The translations under genes and the position numbers were made by a program. From positions 310,001 to 374,000 of the forward strand of contig QXJR01000019.1 in assembly GCA_020975725.1 (NCBI GenBank): DNA of 64,000 bases, read 5' to 3'. The DNA comes from Picocystis sp. L7. Lineage: Eukaryota; Chlorophyta; Picocystophyceae; Picocystales; Picocystaceae. The notes below the pieces were generated by a model. That model saw only the letters and a program-made list of their open reading frames with translations, was not told where the DNA came from and did not search any database. Position 1 is the stretch's first letter, and each line of letters begins with the position of its first letter. This document shows, piece by piece, positions 30,370-41,055 of this stretch.

Positions 30370-31302
30370 GGCTTGTTCTGCAGATTTCCTTCTACTTCAC
30401 GCCGAAGTTGAACGCCGCTGCTTCGCTCTCGAAGGTCTCCTGGATGCGTGTGAGGATCACACACCACCACACGAGCCTCCCTGATTGATGGGGGAGGACG
30501 GTTTGGATGGATCCAACGGCAGGGTCGCCCGTGGACCGATCCAGAAAGGTCCCCGAAAAGGGCGAGCAGGGATGCCGAGGGAAAGAACCAGATGGAAAGA
30601 CAATCCTTTCGTGCGGATCGAAATGGGAAACCGTCTCTCATTCGTGGGATAAAGATCTCCTCGCCCCGAAACGAACGGTCCTTATCGTGACCCCACAACC
30701 ACGGAATCCAAGGGCCGCCCCAGTTGCGGGAGAACACACAGCAGCAGGGGGAGGGACTCGTCATGCAGCAACGGTCGGATGGTGGGATGGTGAGGTCCGT
30801 TCCATCGATGGTGGGCCAAGGGTGAAGTTCTACACGAAAAAGTCTACCGGATGGCGAGGTGCATTCCACCTTTGGGTTGGAACGGGATCCGCATCGGCCA
30901 AATGATGTGGAAAACGTGTTGACGTGCAGCTTCGAAGATGGCCAATTCCTCGGGCAAACGGTGCACTGTCGGGGATGTCGTTCAAAGGGACAAGAAACCG
31001 CTCCTACGGTCTTATTACAATGTCTAATCTGCCAGTGGGAGTCGGTGGAAGAAAAAGTGCAATCCTGGAAGAATCAATATCCCCAAGTTCAATACATGCC
31101 CATGCGAAAAGGCAAAAATTCATCTTCTTATCAGAAAGAGAAGCTAAAACTGCGTTCTCTGCAAAGATTGCCACCCAAAACTCATTTTTATTTGCTTTGA
31201 CCACACTGTTGCAAGGTAGAGACCAGGTGACAGGATTGGGGCTATGAACTCAGCACAGCGATCATTGACCCCTCCCCCCAACTTAGATTTACTGACCTTC
31301 CA
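30370..31302. other. Intergenic region
   Basis: 933 bp with no supported gene: the upstream flank of DUF2780-like copy 2 and the 3' flank of RPAP1. Confidence 0.5.
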
Positions 31303-34300
31303 TCAGATCCCCAACAATGATAGTTTTCCCTTCAAATCATTGCACTCCTGGCAAGCCTGCAACAGCAGGTCACGTTTTTGTTCCCGGCCTGCCATTCCCC
31401 ATGAACTTTGGCATGCTTGCTCACAGTCTATGTGCGGAGAAAAAGATGGCTGAAGCGGAAAGTGGAGCACCACATTCCAGGCATGCTCATTCCACTCCTG
31501 GATTGCCCTCCTCAGAAGGCATTGTCGTGAAGACAAAGTCGTGGAGCTAGCCGTTTGGGTTAGCTGCCCATCTCCCCGACGGGCTGCAAAACCCTCACCA
31601 AAGAAATAAGCACTCAGCTGATAAAGGATGATCCATAGTGTGATAGGAGAATCCATCTCTTCAATGGAGAGCTTGAACAAGTCCAGGTCTCCAAGAATGT
31701 CCACAAAGAGCTCGAGGAGCATTAACTCATCTTGATCCTTCGCTTGACCAGCAGGGTTCCTAACATCAAACTTATCTGGTAACGCCAAGTAGTCATACCC
31801 ACTGCCTGCACATTCAGACAGCTTTGGCAGAAGATGAAGTGCTCTGTTGTTGACCAGAACCTGCCAGACACTGATCCTGACGGAGGTGGGGGCTCGACGT
31901 TGCATATGGTATGCTAGAAAGCGCCCAAAAAGCTTGTCTCCAAAAGAAACTGCACAATAATGCTCCACTAGTGATGTCACTTCAGTCGCCATCAGCCAAA
32001 AATCCTGTCTAGAATCACCAGTTGTCTGTGACTGAGAAGTGGGAGAAGAGCTGTCCTGACGATGTTTCCTTAAGTCCTGGCTGTTCTCGGTCGAGCTATT
32101 CATGGTGTAGGTGTCCAACAGTGCAGCCATGACAACACGCACAGCATCGATCCGAAATAGATCTTGCTGAGATGCGAACAAGAATGCAAGGAAACCCAAC
32201 TTTTCGGCCCCTGGCACATACTGCAGGGAACAGTTCGAGGAGCTTTCAAGCGCCATGTGGATGAGAAGCATTGCACAAAGATCCGATTCACCCACTTTGA
32301 TGCCTGCCTCTTCTTCCACGAAGAGTAGTTCATCAACTCGTTTGAAGGGCTCAAGAAACCAGGTGAATCCAAGTGGCAAACAGGATCCTTCAGCAGGGAG
32401 TAGCAGAGTATCTATATTGCTGGAATGCTCCCCCAGGAACAGGTATTCATACAGTTTGATCAGATTTGCAGATGTTCGCTGAAGTGAAGTGTCTGATTGG
32501 AGGAAATGCTGTGGCATGATATCTTGGATTTGTTGGCTTCCACCTTCAGTGCTCCCTTCCAGGGCAAGCTTAGTAGCAGTACAGTCTGAAGCAGCAAACT
32601 GCTGTAGTTTAGAGTGCCCACACTCAAACATGCGATGCAATGCTTGCTCGCAAAAAAATGCACGAAGAAGGTGCTGTGCACTTGTTTCTTCACCAGGACG
32701 GACCATGCATACCAGACAAGTAAGGAGGCCTTCTTGTTCAAGCACACGTCTTTCCCTGTCCAAGGCACTGCTTATCCCTCCTTGGCCCTGCTTGGATGTG
32801 CCGGGATCCCTCTGAAGTGCTAGGGCAATGTCTGACAAAAGTAAAACCTGTTGGTTTCTCATTTGCTCGTAAGCAGCTACTGGAGGGGTCCACATTACCA
32901 TTGAAAAACTTGAATCAGGGCAAAGTAGGTTGCTTGCAGTGAAAGCCTGCAAAAGTGCCTTCTGCAAAAATTCGAGCACATCATCAAAGCCTTTTAAAAC
33001 ATTCAGAAGAGAGAGTGTCGCATGAAGACACACACTGGAAGCAACTGCGCACTCGGTCAGAGCCTCTCCCTTGGAGCAAGAGTCTACGGCCTGCTGCCCA
33101 AACGATTGTTCGATCAGCAGGAAAAGTCCTTCTTCATTGGCAGATATTTTTTCAGAAAAAGATTTCCCCACAATCTTTCGGATGTCATCCAGTCTTCGGG
33201 AAAGAGATCCTGCCAATATGACCTGCGAGTCATCTACGGCGGAGGAGTCATCAAGCACCAATGCCATAAACCGACAAACACTTGCAAAAGCAAGAAGGTA
33301 CAGAGGCTTAGTTCCAGGCTCATACACAATCTGTGAGCATTCATCTTGAAACCCAAGGCAAGCATGCTCTGCTGCCATCGTAAGGTTTCCTTTGAGAGAA
33401 GCACAGGTTACCCGATCATCCCACTCTTCCTTGTTACGAAAGACTGTTGCCATTTCTTCAAGCATACAGAAAACAGCTGTGCATGCTTCAAGCTGCTCAT
33501 CTGCCACATCCTCACTCGCAAGAACAAGATCCTTCTGCACAACTTGAAACAAGTGGTCGTTGTTGATCAATTCAAATCCGTAAGCTGCTGCTTGCGCCCA
33601 GACATCATAAACGCATGTGTGAAGATGGTTCCCACGTGAAGACTCGAGCATTGTGTGTCTCAGTAGATGGGATAGCACCCCCTTTTGTAAAAGCTCGCGG
33701 GTGCACGCGCGTGACCCCCTGCAAAGGAGCTTGAGGAGGTCCAGTACAGCGGTGGAGATGACAGGGTCTTCAGCACTGGCTTCTAATTCCTGCAAGCACT
33801 CAAGCATATGAGGACACTGCATGACATCCTCACAGAGATCGGGGCTATGCCTGGCAACTGCACAAAGTATCCTGAGCAGAGTAGGAGCTGAACCTGGTGG
33901 CCTGTAGACGTGGAGGAGGTACCTCAGGCGGGGCAGGAGATCTCGACGCACCAAGGCTCGTAACGGGTCCAGCTGGTCCTGCAGCATCTGTGTATCTTCT
34001 GAATTCTCAATGTTACCACCGGCTTCTTGCGTTGTTGCTTTCCATGCGCACCCTGGAGCATCACGCTGCAATGGCGCAAGTGGTTCCCAGCGATGCGTCC
34101 CTCTAAAACGGCTTGTGGCATTCAACAACGCCGACTCACCTGGTGGACAAACCAAAGATTCGATGCACTTTGCTGCGGCAGTCACCACGGGTGCATGTTC
34201 GTCATCCAGCATTAGCCTCAGCAGATCTACGATCTGGATGTCCTTCAGCAGGAAGGCCCATACTTCGGCCCAACTGGTCCCTTTGGGTGTGCTTGCAGAC

Positions 34301-35055
34301 CTGGTGGATGGATGTGCCATTTCGAACACCTGGGCTAAAATTCTCAGGGACAGTACCCTTTGCTGCAATACACTGCTTCGCAGGAGATGCGCAAGCTCTA
34401 CCATTGTGTAGGTGTGACTGCCGGGATCCATCTGCGCCCTCAGGATGTCTCTGGTAACAGATCCTGTGACCGATGCTTCGGTGGTTCCGGTGGTCCTATC
34501 CCAGTCCGAATTTGTGAGGTTGGTTTCGCAAAGGTTTCCTTTAGCATCGAATTTCAAGCTTCCTGGACCACCTTTTGCTTCTGTGCCTACATTCGGCACG
34601 CGGGCGGGAGCACCTGCTTCGTCTCCGGTTCTTTCATGGAGCCGTTGGTGTTTCACTCGATCCTCTTCTTGACCCGTGGTGCGTGTTTGGAGCATCTTGA
34701 TGTGTTCAGGCGACAACCTGCTGCAGATCTCTTCTTTCATGCTTTGGATTTGTTCCTCGCTCATGTGTCTCAACGTTTCTTGGTTGTCCTTACCGAAATG
34801 GTCCTTGGACCTCTCCTCCGACACCTCGACCTTCCCAAGGCTGAGCGGTTGGCTCTTGGTAGCGCCACCGCGTATGTTTGCATCCTTTCCTTTCGCCATG
34901 GATCGATGCTTTGCCTTTGGAAACGGCCCGTGCGACGATTGCTTGGGTGGATCCGTCTTCTTCACCTTCCGTTCCACCACGTCGCCGAGCGGCGTCCTCC
35001 TCGTCCCATTCCTTCTTTCCTGCGCTTCCACGCCACCTTCTCCTTCCGATTCCAT
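31303..35055 (-). CDS. RPAP1: RPAP1 (MINIYO-type), RNA polymerase II-associated protein
   Basis: The 1250-residue protein shows the RPAP1 N-terminal motif (about 100-125: EEQIQSMKEEICSRLSPEHI) and the RPAP1 C-box (about 170-215: SLKFDAKGNLCE, then a helix ending in LAHLLRSSVLQQRVLSLRILAQ), followed by ~1000 residues of helical, ARM/HEAT-like sequence. In plants the orthologue MINIYO (IYO) moves into the nucleus to switch on differentiation; in animals and yeast (Rba50) the protein helps assemble and import RNA polymerase II. The domain order and length (plant IYO ~1450, human 1393) fit a single complete gene without introns. The ATG at 35055 begins a basic, disordered tail. Confidence 0.9.
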   Translation of the reverse strand: MESEGEGGVEAQERRNGTRRTPLGDVVERKVKKTDPPKQSSHGPFPKAKHRSMAKGKDANIRGGATKSQPLSLGKVEVSEERSKDHFGKDNQETLRHMSEEQIQSMKEEICSRLSPEHIKMLQTRTTGQEEDRVKHQRLHERTGDEAGAPARVPNVGTEAKGGPGSLKFDAKGNLCETNLTNSDWDRTTGTTEASVTGSVTRDILRAQMDPGSHTYTMVELAHLLRSSVLQQRVLSLRILAQVFEMAHPSTRSASTPKGTSWAEVWAFLLKDIQIVDLLRLMLDDEHAPVVTAAAKCIESLVCPPGESALLNATSRFRGTHRWEPLAPLQRDAPGCAWKATTQEAGGNIENSEDTQMLQDQLDPLRALVRRDLLPRLRYLLHVYRPPGSAPTLLRILCAVARHSPDLCEDVMQCPHMLECLQELEASAEDPVISTAVLDLLKLLCRGSRACTRELLQKGVLSHLLRHTMLESSRGNHLHTCVYDVWAQAAAYGFELINNDHLFQVVQKDLVLASEDVADEQLEACTAVFCMLEEMATVFRNKEEWDDRVTCASLKGNLTMAAEHACLGFQDECSQIVYEPGTKPLYLLAFASVCRFMALVLDDSSAVDDSQVILAGSLSRRLDDIRKIVGKSFSEKISANEEGLFLLIEQSFGQQAVDSCSKGEALTECAVASSVCLHATLSLLNVLKGFDDVLEFLQKALLQAFTASNLLCPDSSFSMVMWTPPVAAYEQMRNQQVLLLSDIALALQRDPGTSKQGQGGISSALDRERRVLEQEGLLTCLVCMVRPGEETSAQHLLRAFFCEQALHRMFECGHSKLQQFAASDCTATKLALEGSTEGGSQQIQDIMPQHFLQSDTSLQRTSANLIKLYEYLFLGEHSSNIDTLLLPAEGSCLPLGFTWFLEPFKRVDELLFVEEEAGIKVGESDLCAMLLIHMALESSSNCSLQYVPGAEKLGFLAFLFASQQDLFRIDAVRVVMAALLDTYTMNSSTENSQDLRKHRQDSSSPTSQSQTTGDSRQDFWLMATEVTSLVEHYCAVSFGDKLFGRFLAYHMQRRAPTSVRISVWQVLVNNRALHLLPKLSECAGSGYDYLALPDKFDVRNPAGQAKDQDELMLLELFVDILGDLDLFKLSIEEMDSPITLWIILYQLSAYFFGEGFAARRGDGQLTQTASSTTLSSRQCLLRRAIQEWNEHAWNVVLHFPLQPSFSPHIDCEQACQSSWGMAGREQKRDLLLQACQECNDLKGKLSLLGI

Positions 35056-36590
35056 CGCTCGTTCCTCCTTCCCTTCCTTTTGGACGCGCTTGGACGTCGC
35101 CGACGGTCGTTCTCCCGATTGGTAGAAGCGCTCCTGCAGCCATGCCGACGCCTTCGGTCAGCGACTTCCCTTGCCTTTCGTTGGTGCTTCTTCTACCTCT
35201 TCTTCTTTCTGCACAGGCGTGGACGCACCTGCATGTGCAGCATCTGCATCCATTCCTGCTCCTTCGTGTCGGAAGACGCGGCCATCGCCACAAGTGTGCA
35301 CTTGTTTTTGATGCAATGGAATGGGATGCACAGCCACAACGGATGGACCAACACACCCGGTTGGAGGAGATGGACAAGCACCCATTTAAACAAGGCTTCG
35401 TGCCACCCAGTTGAGTAGAAGGTATGGAAGATCGAGGAACACACGAGAGGGTGCAAGGGGAGGAGGGGAAAGAGGGAGGTGGGAAGGAATCACAAGCAGG
35501 AGGAACACAAGAGAGGCGTCAGCTGGAAGAGGATGCGCGATGGAAGGTCAGATCATGCACCGCACGCAAACAACACATGTAAAATCAATGCTCGGCGGGA
35601 TGGAAGCTCGTGGAATCAACACATCATTCCATGTAAGTGGCCCTGTGCAACAAACGATACGAAGGCACTTGCATTGAGCTTTGCAAAAGTGTATGGACAA
35701 TGCAAAACGCGATTTGCAAAGGTGTCCGGGGCCATTCTGCTTGGATTGGATGGCCGGTTGGATGCGCAAAGAACGGTATGGATGACATGACAATGAATGC
35801 AAGACGGTGCATTGACACGCCAAGGTACAGATGGCGAAGTGGCTTGCCTTGCCATACGAATATTATTATTGAAAGGGTGTTGGGAGATCCACGGCCCAAA
35901 TCTTCGAGATTGGACGGAGCTGGAAGAGGCCAAGCAAGTGTCCAAACCGTCCTCAAGGAAAACGAAGAAAGTGCCTCCTAGAACTAGAGTGGGGGGACCA
36001 AGACACGAGATGGCTTGTGGAGGCTATGAGAAGAGCATGACAAGAACGCTGCAACAAGAGATGGATTTGACCCGTGACTCCGGTGCAAGGCTCGTATACG
36101 AAAACCATGCTTCGTTCAATACGTGCTATACACCTCTACCTATCGAGCACCTATCAATGCGAATCATTCCATTCATCTACGATCCCTAAGCTCCATTTGA
36201 CCGATAAAGATCATCGAAATTGTAAACTTGATCTCAACTTTCACCTTCTCAAACAATTTGGAGACGTAGAAACATTCGTTGTTCCATGCAAGAGGCACCA
36301 ATTGAGCCGTTGCACGCATCAGTAAGGTCGCGGTTGCTTCCACTGGATCGAGAGGTAGAAATATACGCCAAGCCTATAAGGTGCACCTGGATTTCGTTCC
36401 AAGTGCCCACGACGGAGCTGCTTTTGAGACCTAGGATTTACTTTATTCTATTTTATCTTCCATTTGTGTTAACGATAGGCAATCATTATAGTGTCGAGCA
36501 ACAGCATTGCAGCATACCCGTGTATCCCATCGTGCAGCGCTTTCTTGGCGCTGATGTCACGGAAGGAGCACTGTTGGATGCTCTGTGATT
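35056..36590. other. Intergenic region, 1.5 kb
   Basis: No gene or RNA is supported. The first 130 bp are rich in TTC/TCC and are probably the RPAP1 5' leader; the rest is AT-moderate without visible structure. Confidence 0.5.
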
Positions 36591-37300
36591 TTACCTTCGA
36601 TTCCTTCCACTACCGTCCTCTGGCACGCATTCCTTTCTAATGCGGTCGTACACATATCCGTGACCGCAGAGAGGCACGCACGCTTTGGTGACGGGATCGA
36701 AGTAGAACCCAACCGCGCACTGGTCTTTCGTTTGGCCTCCCTTCCGCCTTCCCAACAAGGCTTCGGCCACAGCTTTCGCCAGTTTTCTTCTCAGTCCAAA
36801 TCCGACGCCTGCGTCCGTCCTGGTGGCGTACTGTTCGGCCGGTCGCAAGTCCTTCTGCACTTCGAGCACCTTCCTGCAGCTCCTGGTTTCTTGATCGTAG
36901 TAGTATCCCTCTTGACACACGAACACACACGCTTCTGCGTTGGGATCATAGTACTGTCCAGGCGAACACGTAGCGTTTGATTTGGGATACACCCGCCTAG
37001 CGATCCACTCCAGCATCCTTCGCCATCCACGTATCTTCACATCAGCTTGGTTCGCGCACGGTTTTCCTTCGAAGGCGCATCGCAGCTTCGTTTTGCGACG
37101 CACCACGCGGGCAGCACGGACAGGTCCCAAGGGACCTCGGCCGGTCTCGATTCCCTGTCGTCTTGGTACGTTGCGCACGTCCTGCCACTCGTCCCCCTCT
37201 TCCTGGCATCGCACAGCGATCTACGCCTCGCGGACGTCCTCGTTCGCGGTCCAAATGTGCGTCGAGACGTCGACATGGCCAACGTGTCGTGCGCCATCAT
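36591..37300 (-). CDS. Cys-rich protein with two copies of a CxxG-[YF]-YD motif (start uncertain)
   Basis: The firm part is 36591 to about 37017. It holds two similar modules: CSPGQYYDPNAEACVFVC then GYYYDQETRSC, and CAVGFYFDPVTKACVPLC then GYVYDRIRKEC, separated by a basic helix. The pattern C-x2-G-x-(Y/F)-(Y/F)-D-P-x4-(A)-C-V-x2-C-x2-G-Y-x-Y-D-x5-C looks like a secreted disulfide-rich repeat, in the style of EGF or chitin-binding modules, but I cannot assign a family. The frame lacks a suitable ATG. A model with exon 1 at 37104-37300 (ATG 61 bp after a GTTAAC element), an 86-bp GTGCGT...AG intron and a phase-2 join fits, but exon 1 shows no clear signal peptide. Confidence 0.5.
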
Positions 37301-37350
37301 CGTCGATTTTTCACCACCGAAACGGTCCAGTTGATCCCCCCACGGATGTT

Positions 37351-38085
37351 TTATGACAAAGTTAACCTCGAGGGGAGGGATCGATTCTTCCGCTTGAGGA
37401 TGTAAATGTCGATGGAAGGGTGCTGGTATGCAGGATCCATCTTGCTGTGCGGCACCTTCTTCACGTGGAACTGTTCCTCGAGGCAGGTCATGAAGGTGTC
37501 CTGCACGGACTGGGAGCGGTGTTCGTTGACGACAAACACCTTGCTCCTGGAACTGGTGGCGGAGGCGAGGGTGTCCACCAGAGGACGACACAGGCCTTCT
37601 TGATACACGCAATCCGTGCACAGCACGTACTCGAAGGGTGGATCGAGAGCACGCAGCTCTTCTGCGTTTCCCCAATGCAAGGGTCGCACGATCGCTGTCC
37701 CGAAGTGTTCCTTGCCCGAAGAGAAATCGGACGAAGTTGCCGTCCCTGGGGAACGGTTCGGCAGGTTCCTGTCCACGTTGTTCTGGAGCAGTTCCAGGAC
37801 CTCGGCGCGATCCGTGAGCACCACGTCGCATCCAAGTGCGCACATGGCGAGTCCTCCAAGTCCCATCCCAGCCCCCAGCTCGAGGACTCTCTTGCCTCGC
37901 GTCTTGCTGGGCACGAACTCGCCTCGTCTCGCGGATTGCTTCTCCACGTACTTGGCCCACACGATGGAAGCGTCCCACACGGTGGTGCCCAGATCCATGG
38001 AGTTCGGGTCTTGCTTCAAATAGAAAAAGCATCCCAATGCTTCCACCTCGACGTGATCGGAGAAGTGCGTGTTCCAACGCTCCAT
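37351..38085 (-). CDS. METTL21-type protein lysine methyltransferase
   Basis: The 244-residue protein is a seven-beta-strand SAM-dependent methyltransferase. Motifs visible: VWDASIVWAKYVE before the core, motif I RVLELGAGMGLGGLAMCALG with the SAM-binding glycines, VVLTDRAE (acidic post-I Asp), PLHWGN, and YVLCTDCVYQEGL in place of the family's DxxY catalytic motif (D-C-V-Y). This is the METTL21/EFM-like group that methylates lysines of chaperones and elongation factors. The start chosen (MERWNTHFSD) is the only ATG that leaves a normal-length N-terminus. Its stop codon is 7 bp from the GTTAAC element of the next gene on the same strand, so regulatory sequence of one gene overlaps the 3' end of the other. 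Confidence 0.85.
   Translation of the reverse strand: MERWNTHFSDHVEVEALGCFFYLKQDPNSMDLGTTVWDASIVWAKYVEKQSARRGEFVPSKTRGKRVLELGAGMGLGGLAMCALGCDVVLTDRAEVLELLQNNVDRNLPNRSPGTATSSDFSSGKEHFGTAIVRPLHWGNAEELRALDPPFEYVLCTDCVYQEGLCRPLVDTLASATSSRSKVFVVNEHRSQSVQDTFMTCLEEQFHVKKVPHSKMDPAYQHPSIDIYILKRKNRSLPSRLTLS
37358..37372 (-). promoter_or_regulatory. GTTAACCTCG element upstream of the Cys-rich gene
   Basis: It overlaps the last codons of the methyltransferase gene and lies about 60 bp before the proposed ATG at 37300. Confidence 0.35.
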
Positions 38086-39036
38086 CCTGCCGCCGACGGT
38101 GCCGACCCAGGCCTCTCGACGACGCGATGGCGTCCTTCGAACGTCACAAGAAACCCCACGCGACCAAACACGCTCGACCGACCGCGTGTGCCATCGCCAG
38201 CACCAATTCGCGCGCGTCCCGAGCAAGCGAAACCGTCGGTGCGACGTGCGTCGGCCGCCCAGGCCGACGTCCTCCCTGCACCATGATTAACACCGTTATT
38301 AACAGCGTGCATCGTGAGCAGAACAGAGATGTAAACTTGGTGCAAACGGTAGGGAAAGGACGAAGGTGAGGAGGCCGGCTTGACGGTGGGGTGGGCCTTC
38401 CAAGAAGGATGAGTGGGCAATGGACGTGGCGATTCATCGGCTGGCTGCCTTGGGAATAGCGAAAAGGAATGCTGAGGTAGAGGAGTGTTGGAGAAGCAAT
38501 CTTTGGGTGTGCAAGAATCCACGTGAACACGTGATGCATCTTGGAGAGACTGCAAAACTGCATTGCGAGTGGGTTTCTTCGATTCAACGTCGTATCACGA
38601 CTCCTCCGATCGTGCAATTCGATTCCGAAAGTTCCATGGCGTGGATCTCCACGGCGGTGCACCAACGAAGGATCTTCTCCTTTGCGGAAATCCGAGTGAT
38701 GGTAGAGAACGCCACAAAGGTACATATGGAAGCTTCGCATCAACCCCTTGGCCTCGGCCATGCTACGTAGACAAAGGATTGGAATTCCGCGGAGGAGGAT
38801 GTCCATCACGCATTTCCTTCTCCGTTCCCACGCAACTCGAGCCTCCTTCGTGCCAGCACCTCCCCTTTCCGCGTCCAACCACCCATGTGGATGACCGCCA
38901 TGGTGGGTCCAATGGACCCCAAATCCACCCCGATGGAGAAGAAACTCCCCCAACGAGGTCGAGGGTCGTGTTCCCAACTTCGATCGCGACAAGGCATCGT
39001 TTCCGGCATCTTCGCGCATTAATTCGCACAGCAACG
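38086..39036. other. Divergent intergenic region METTL21 / PYROXD1
   Basis: No gene is supported. TTAAC elements lie at 38285-38305 (methyltransferase side) and a CATTAATTCG element at 39017-39026, 11 bp before the PYROXD1 ATG. Confidence 0.5.
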
Positions 39037-40536
39037 ATGGGATGCGAGACCGAAAGGCATCACGTGGTGGTGGGCAGCGGGATTGCTGGAGTGTGCTGTG
39101 CGAAAGAGCTGCGAAGGTGCTGCCCGGAGGACCGAGTCACCCTCGTGTCGGCGACCGACACGTGCAAGCTTGTGCAGGACGTCGTACGGGTCACAGAACA
39201 CCTGGAGAGGTTCAAAGTCGCGGAAACAGGCGTCGAAGACATGGAAAAATCAGGAATTTCGGTCGTCAAAGACTTCACTTGTGGCTTGGATGTGGAGCAG
39301 AAGCTGCTCAAGCTGCAGGGTGGCCAGGACATCCACTACTCAAAGCTGTGCATTTGCACCGGAGGTAGGCCGAAAAGAATCTTACAACACCCGAGAATAC
39401 TCACTGTTAGGGACACAGATAGCGTTCTAAGTCTTTGCAACTGCTTGAAGACCGCCAGAAGGATATTGCTGGTAGGGAATGGAGGCATTGCACTGGAAGT
39501 TGCCAGCTCTCTCGTCCACTTGAAAGTCGTATGGGTGATGAAACACGGGCACATCGGGGATGCTTTCTTCGATCGCGATGCGGCAGAATTCCTGTTCAAA
39601 TGTTTGAAATTCGGCAAGAGGAATCTGAAAGCTTTGGAAAAGTTCGAGCTCACCGAAACAGAAGATCCGATACAGCAGGAGGTGGGAGATGGGGGGTTGC
39701 CCGCCAAACCCAGCGGAATAGCTGGACAGGCGGTTGGCCCAAAATGGAGTAAAATTCTGGAAAATATACAAGGCGCTGCAGGTGACAGAGACGAACCGGA
39801 TGTGACAGGCTTCAATCTAGAGATAGTACGCGAGGCAGAGATCTCAGATGTGCTGATGAAGCATAACCACCAGGCGCTTGAGAAGGGGTTCCCTGTCACG
39901 GTCAAATTGACCAATGGAGAGGCTTACGAGGTAGATTACGTCATCAGTGCCACTGGAATAGTACCAAATGCTGACTGGATATCGGATGAAACCGTTCGAA
40001 AAGGGCAACACGGGAACCTAATTGTGGACCGTATGATGAGGACCACCGCCCAAGATGTGTATGCTGCAGGCGATGTGGTAGAATGTGATTCAAGCTGGAC
40101 ACAAGAGGGTGCGCACTGGTTTCAAATGAGGCTTTGGTCTCAGGCAAAGCAGATGGGCACACATGCAGCACAATGCATGGCAGGTGTGGGGACACCAGAT
40201 GCCTTGGGGTTCAATTTTGAACTATTCACCCATGTCACCAAGTTTGCTGGGAAGAAGGTTGTATTGTTAGGCCTCTATAACGGGCAAAACTTGGACAATG
40301 TGAATGAAGAAGACATGATTTCCTATTGCAGGTCCGGTGATCCAGAAAACGAAGGGGACGATGCCACGTTTGTTAGAGTACTGCTGCACCGTGGTCGGAT
40401 GCAGGGTGCTGTTCTCATTGGGAACACAGAGCTGGAAGAGGTTTTTGAGAACCTCATCCTTGACAAGTTAGATTTGAGTCCGTTCGGACCTGACTTGTTG
40501 GATCCAAGGGTTGATCTGGACGCCATCTTCGACTGA
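39037..40536 (+). CDS. PYROXD1: PYROXD1-like FAD/NAD(P)H oxidoreductase
   Basis: The 499-residue protein starts with the FAD-binding Rossmann motif VVVGSGIAGVCCAKEL, has a second dinucleotide motif LLVGNGGIALEVAS (NAD(P)H), the ATG-type motif ISATGIVPNADW and the FAD motif VYAAGDVVEC. As in PYROXD1 (and unlike glutathione or thioredoxin reductases) there is no CxxxxC redox disulfide after the first motif, and residues DTCKLVQDVVRVTEHLERF match the family's specific helix. In animals PYROXD1 keeps the tRNA ligase RTCB active by protecting it from oxidation. Algal orthologues may do the same or another flavin-based task. Start is 11 bp after a TTAATTCG element. Confidence 0.88.
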   Translation: MGCETERHHVVVGSGIAGVCCAKELRRCCPEDRVTLVSATDTCKLVQDVVRVTEHLERFKVAETGVEDMEKSGISVVKDFTCGLDVEQKLLKLQGGQDIHYSKLCICTGGRPKRILQHPRILTVRDTDSVLSLCNCLKTARRILLVGNGGIALEVASSLVHLKVVWVMKHGHIGDAFFDRDAAEFLFKCLKFGKRNLKALEKFELTETEDPIQQEVGDGGLPAKPSGIAGQAVGPKWSKILENIQGAAGDRDEPDVTGFNLEIVREAEISDVLMKHNHQALEKGFPVTVKLTNGEAYEVDYVISATGIVPNADWISDETVRKGQHGNLIVDRMMRTTAQDVYAAGDVVECDSSWTQEGAHWFQMRLWSQAKQMGTHAAQCMAGVGTPDALGFNFELFTHVTKFAGKKVVLLGLYNGQNLDNVNEEDMISYCRSGDPENEGDDATFVRVLLHRGRMQGAVLIGNTELEEVFENLILDKLDLSPFGPDLLDPRVDLDAIFD

Positions 40537-41055
40537 TTCTATTATTGAAGCCAATGGCCGTTGGGTCGAGACTGGTGCGATGAGAATTGAGGGATCCACC
40601 AGGCACACCGTGAGTGTTACGGAGTTGCACGCATGGATACCACTTACCATCCAGCTTGGGAATCGGAAGAGGCAATGGATACATTACCATGCTGGAACCA
40701 CCTTTGGTCGCTGATCCATCAACGCACGCTGTCACATCCTGCAATTTTTTGCCTCCTTCCTTCAAGAGATGTACCATTCCATGTGGGGCAAACTGAGGCT
40801 CCTTTGGTTTCGCTTCTTCCCCGTCAAACTGCTTCCCTTGCAAAGTTGCCGAATCCAATGTTTCATTCGTCCTGGAGCCTTGCGACCTCTTCCAAAGCGC
40901 CATGAAAACCGACCTTGTGGTGCGTGCATCCCATCCATCCTCCCCCCTGTGAATCCCTCGTGTTGATGCAACCCTCCACGTGTCGGAAGAGGACAAGAGG
41001 AGAAGAAACTCCCTCCATCGGTACAGGCGACGTGAACGTCGGTTCGACATCGACG
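40537..41055. other. Intergenic region
   Basis: 519 bp without a supported gene. Confidence 0.5.
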
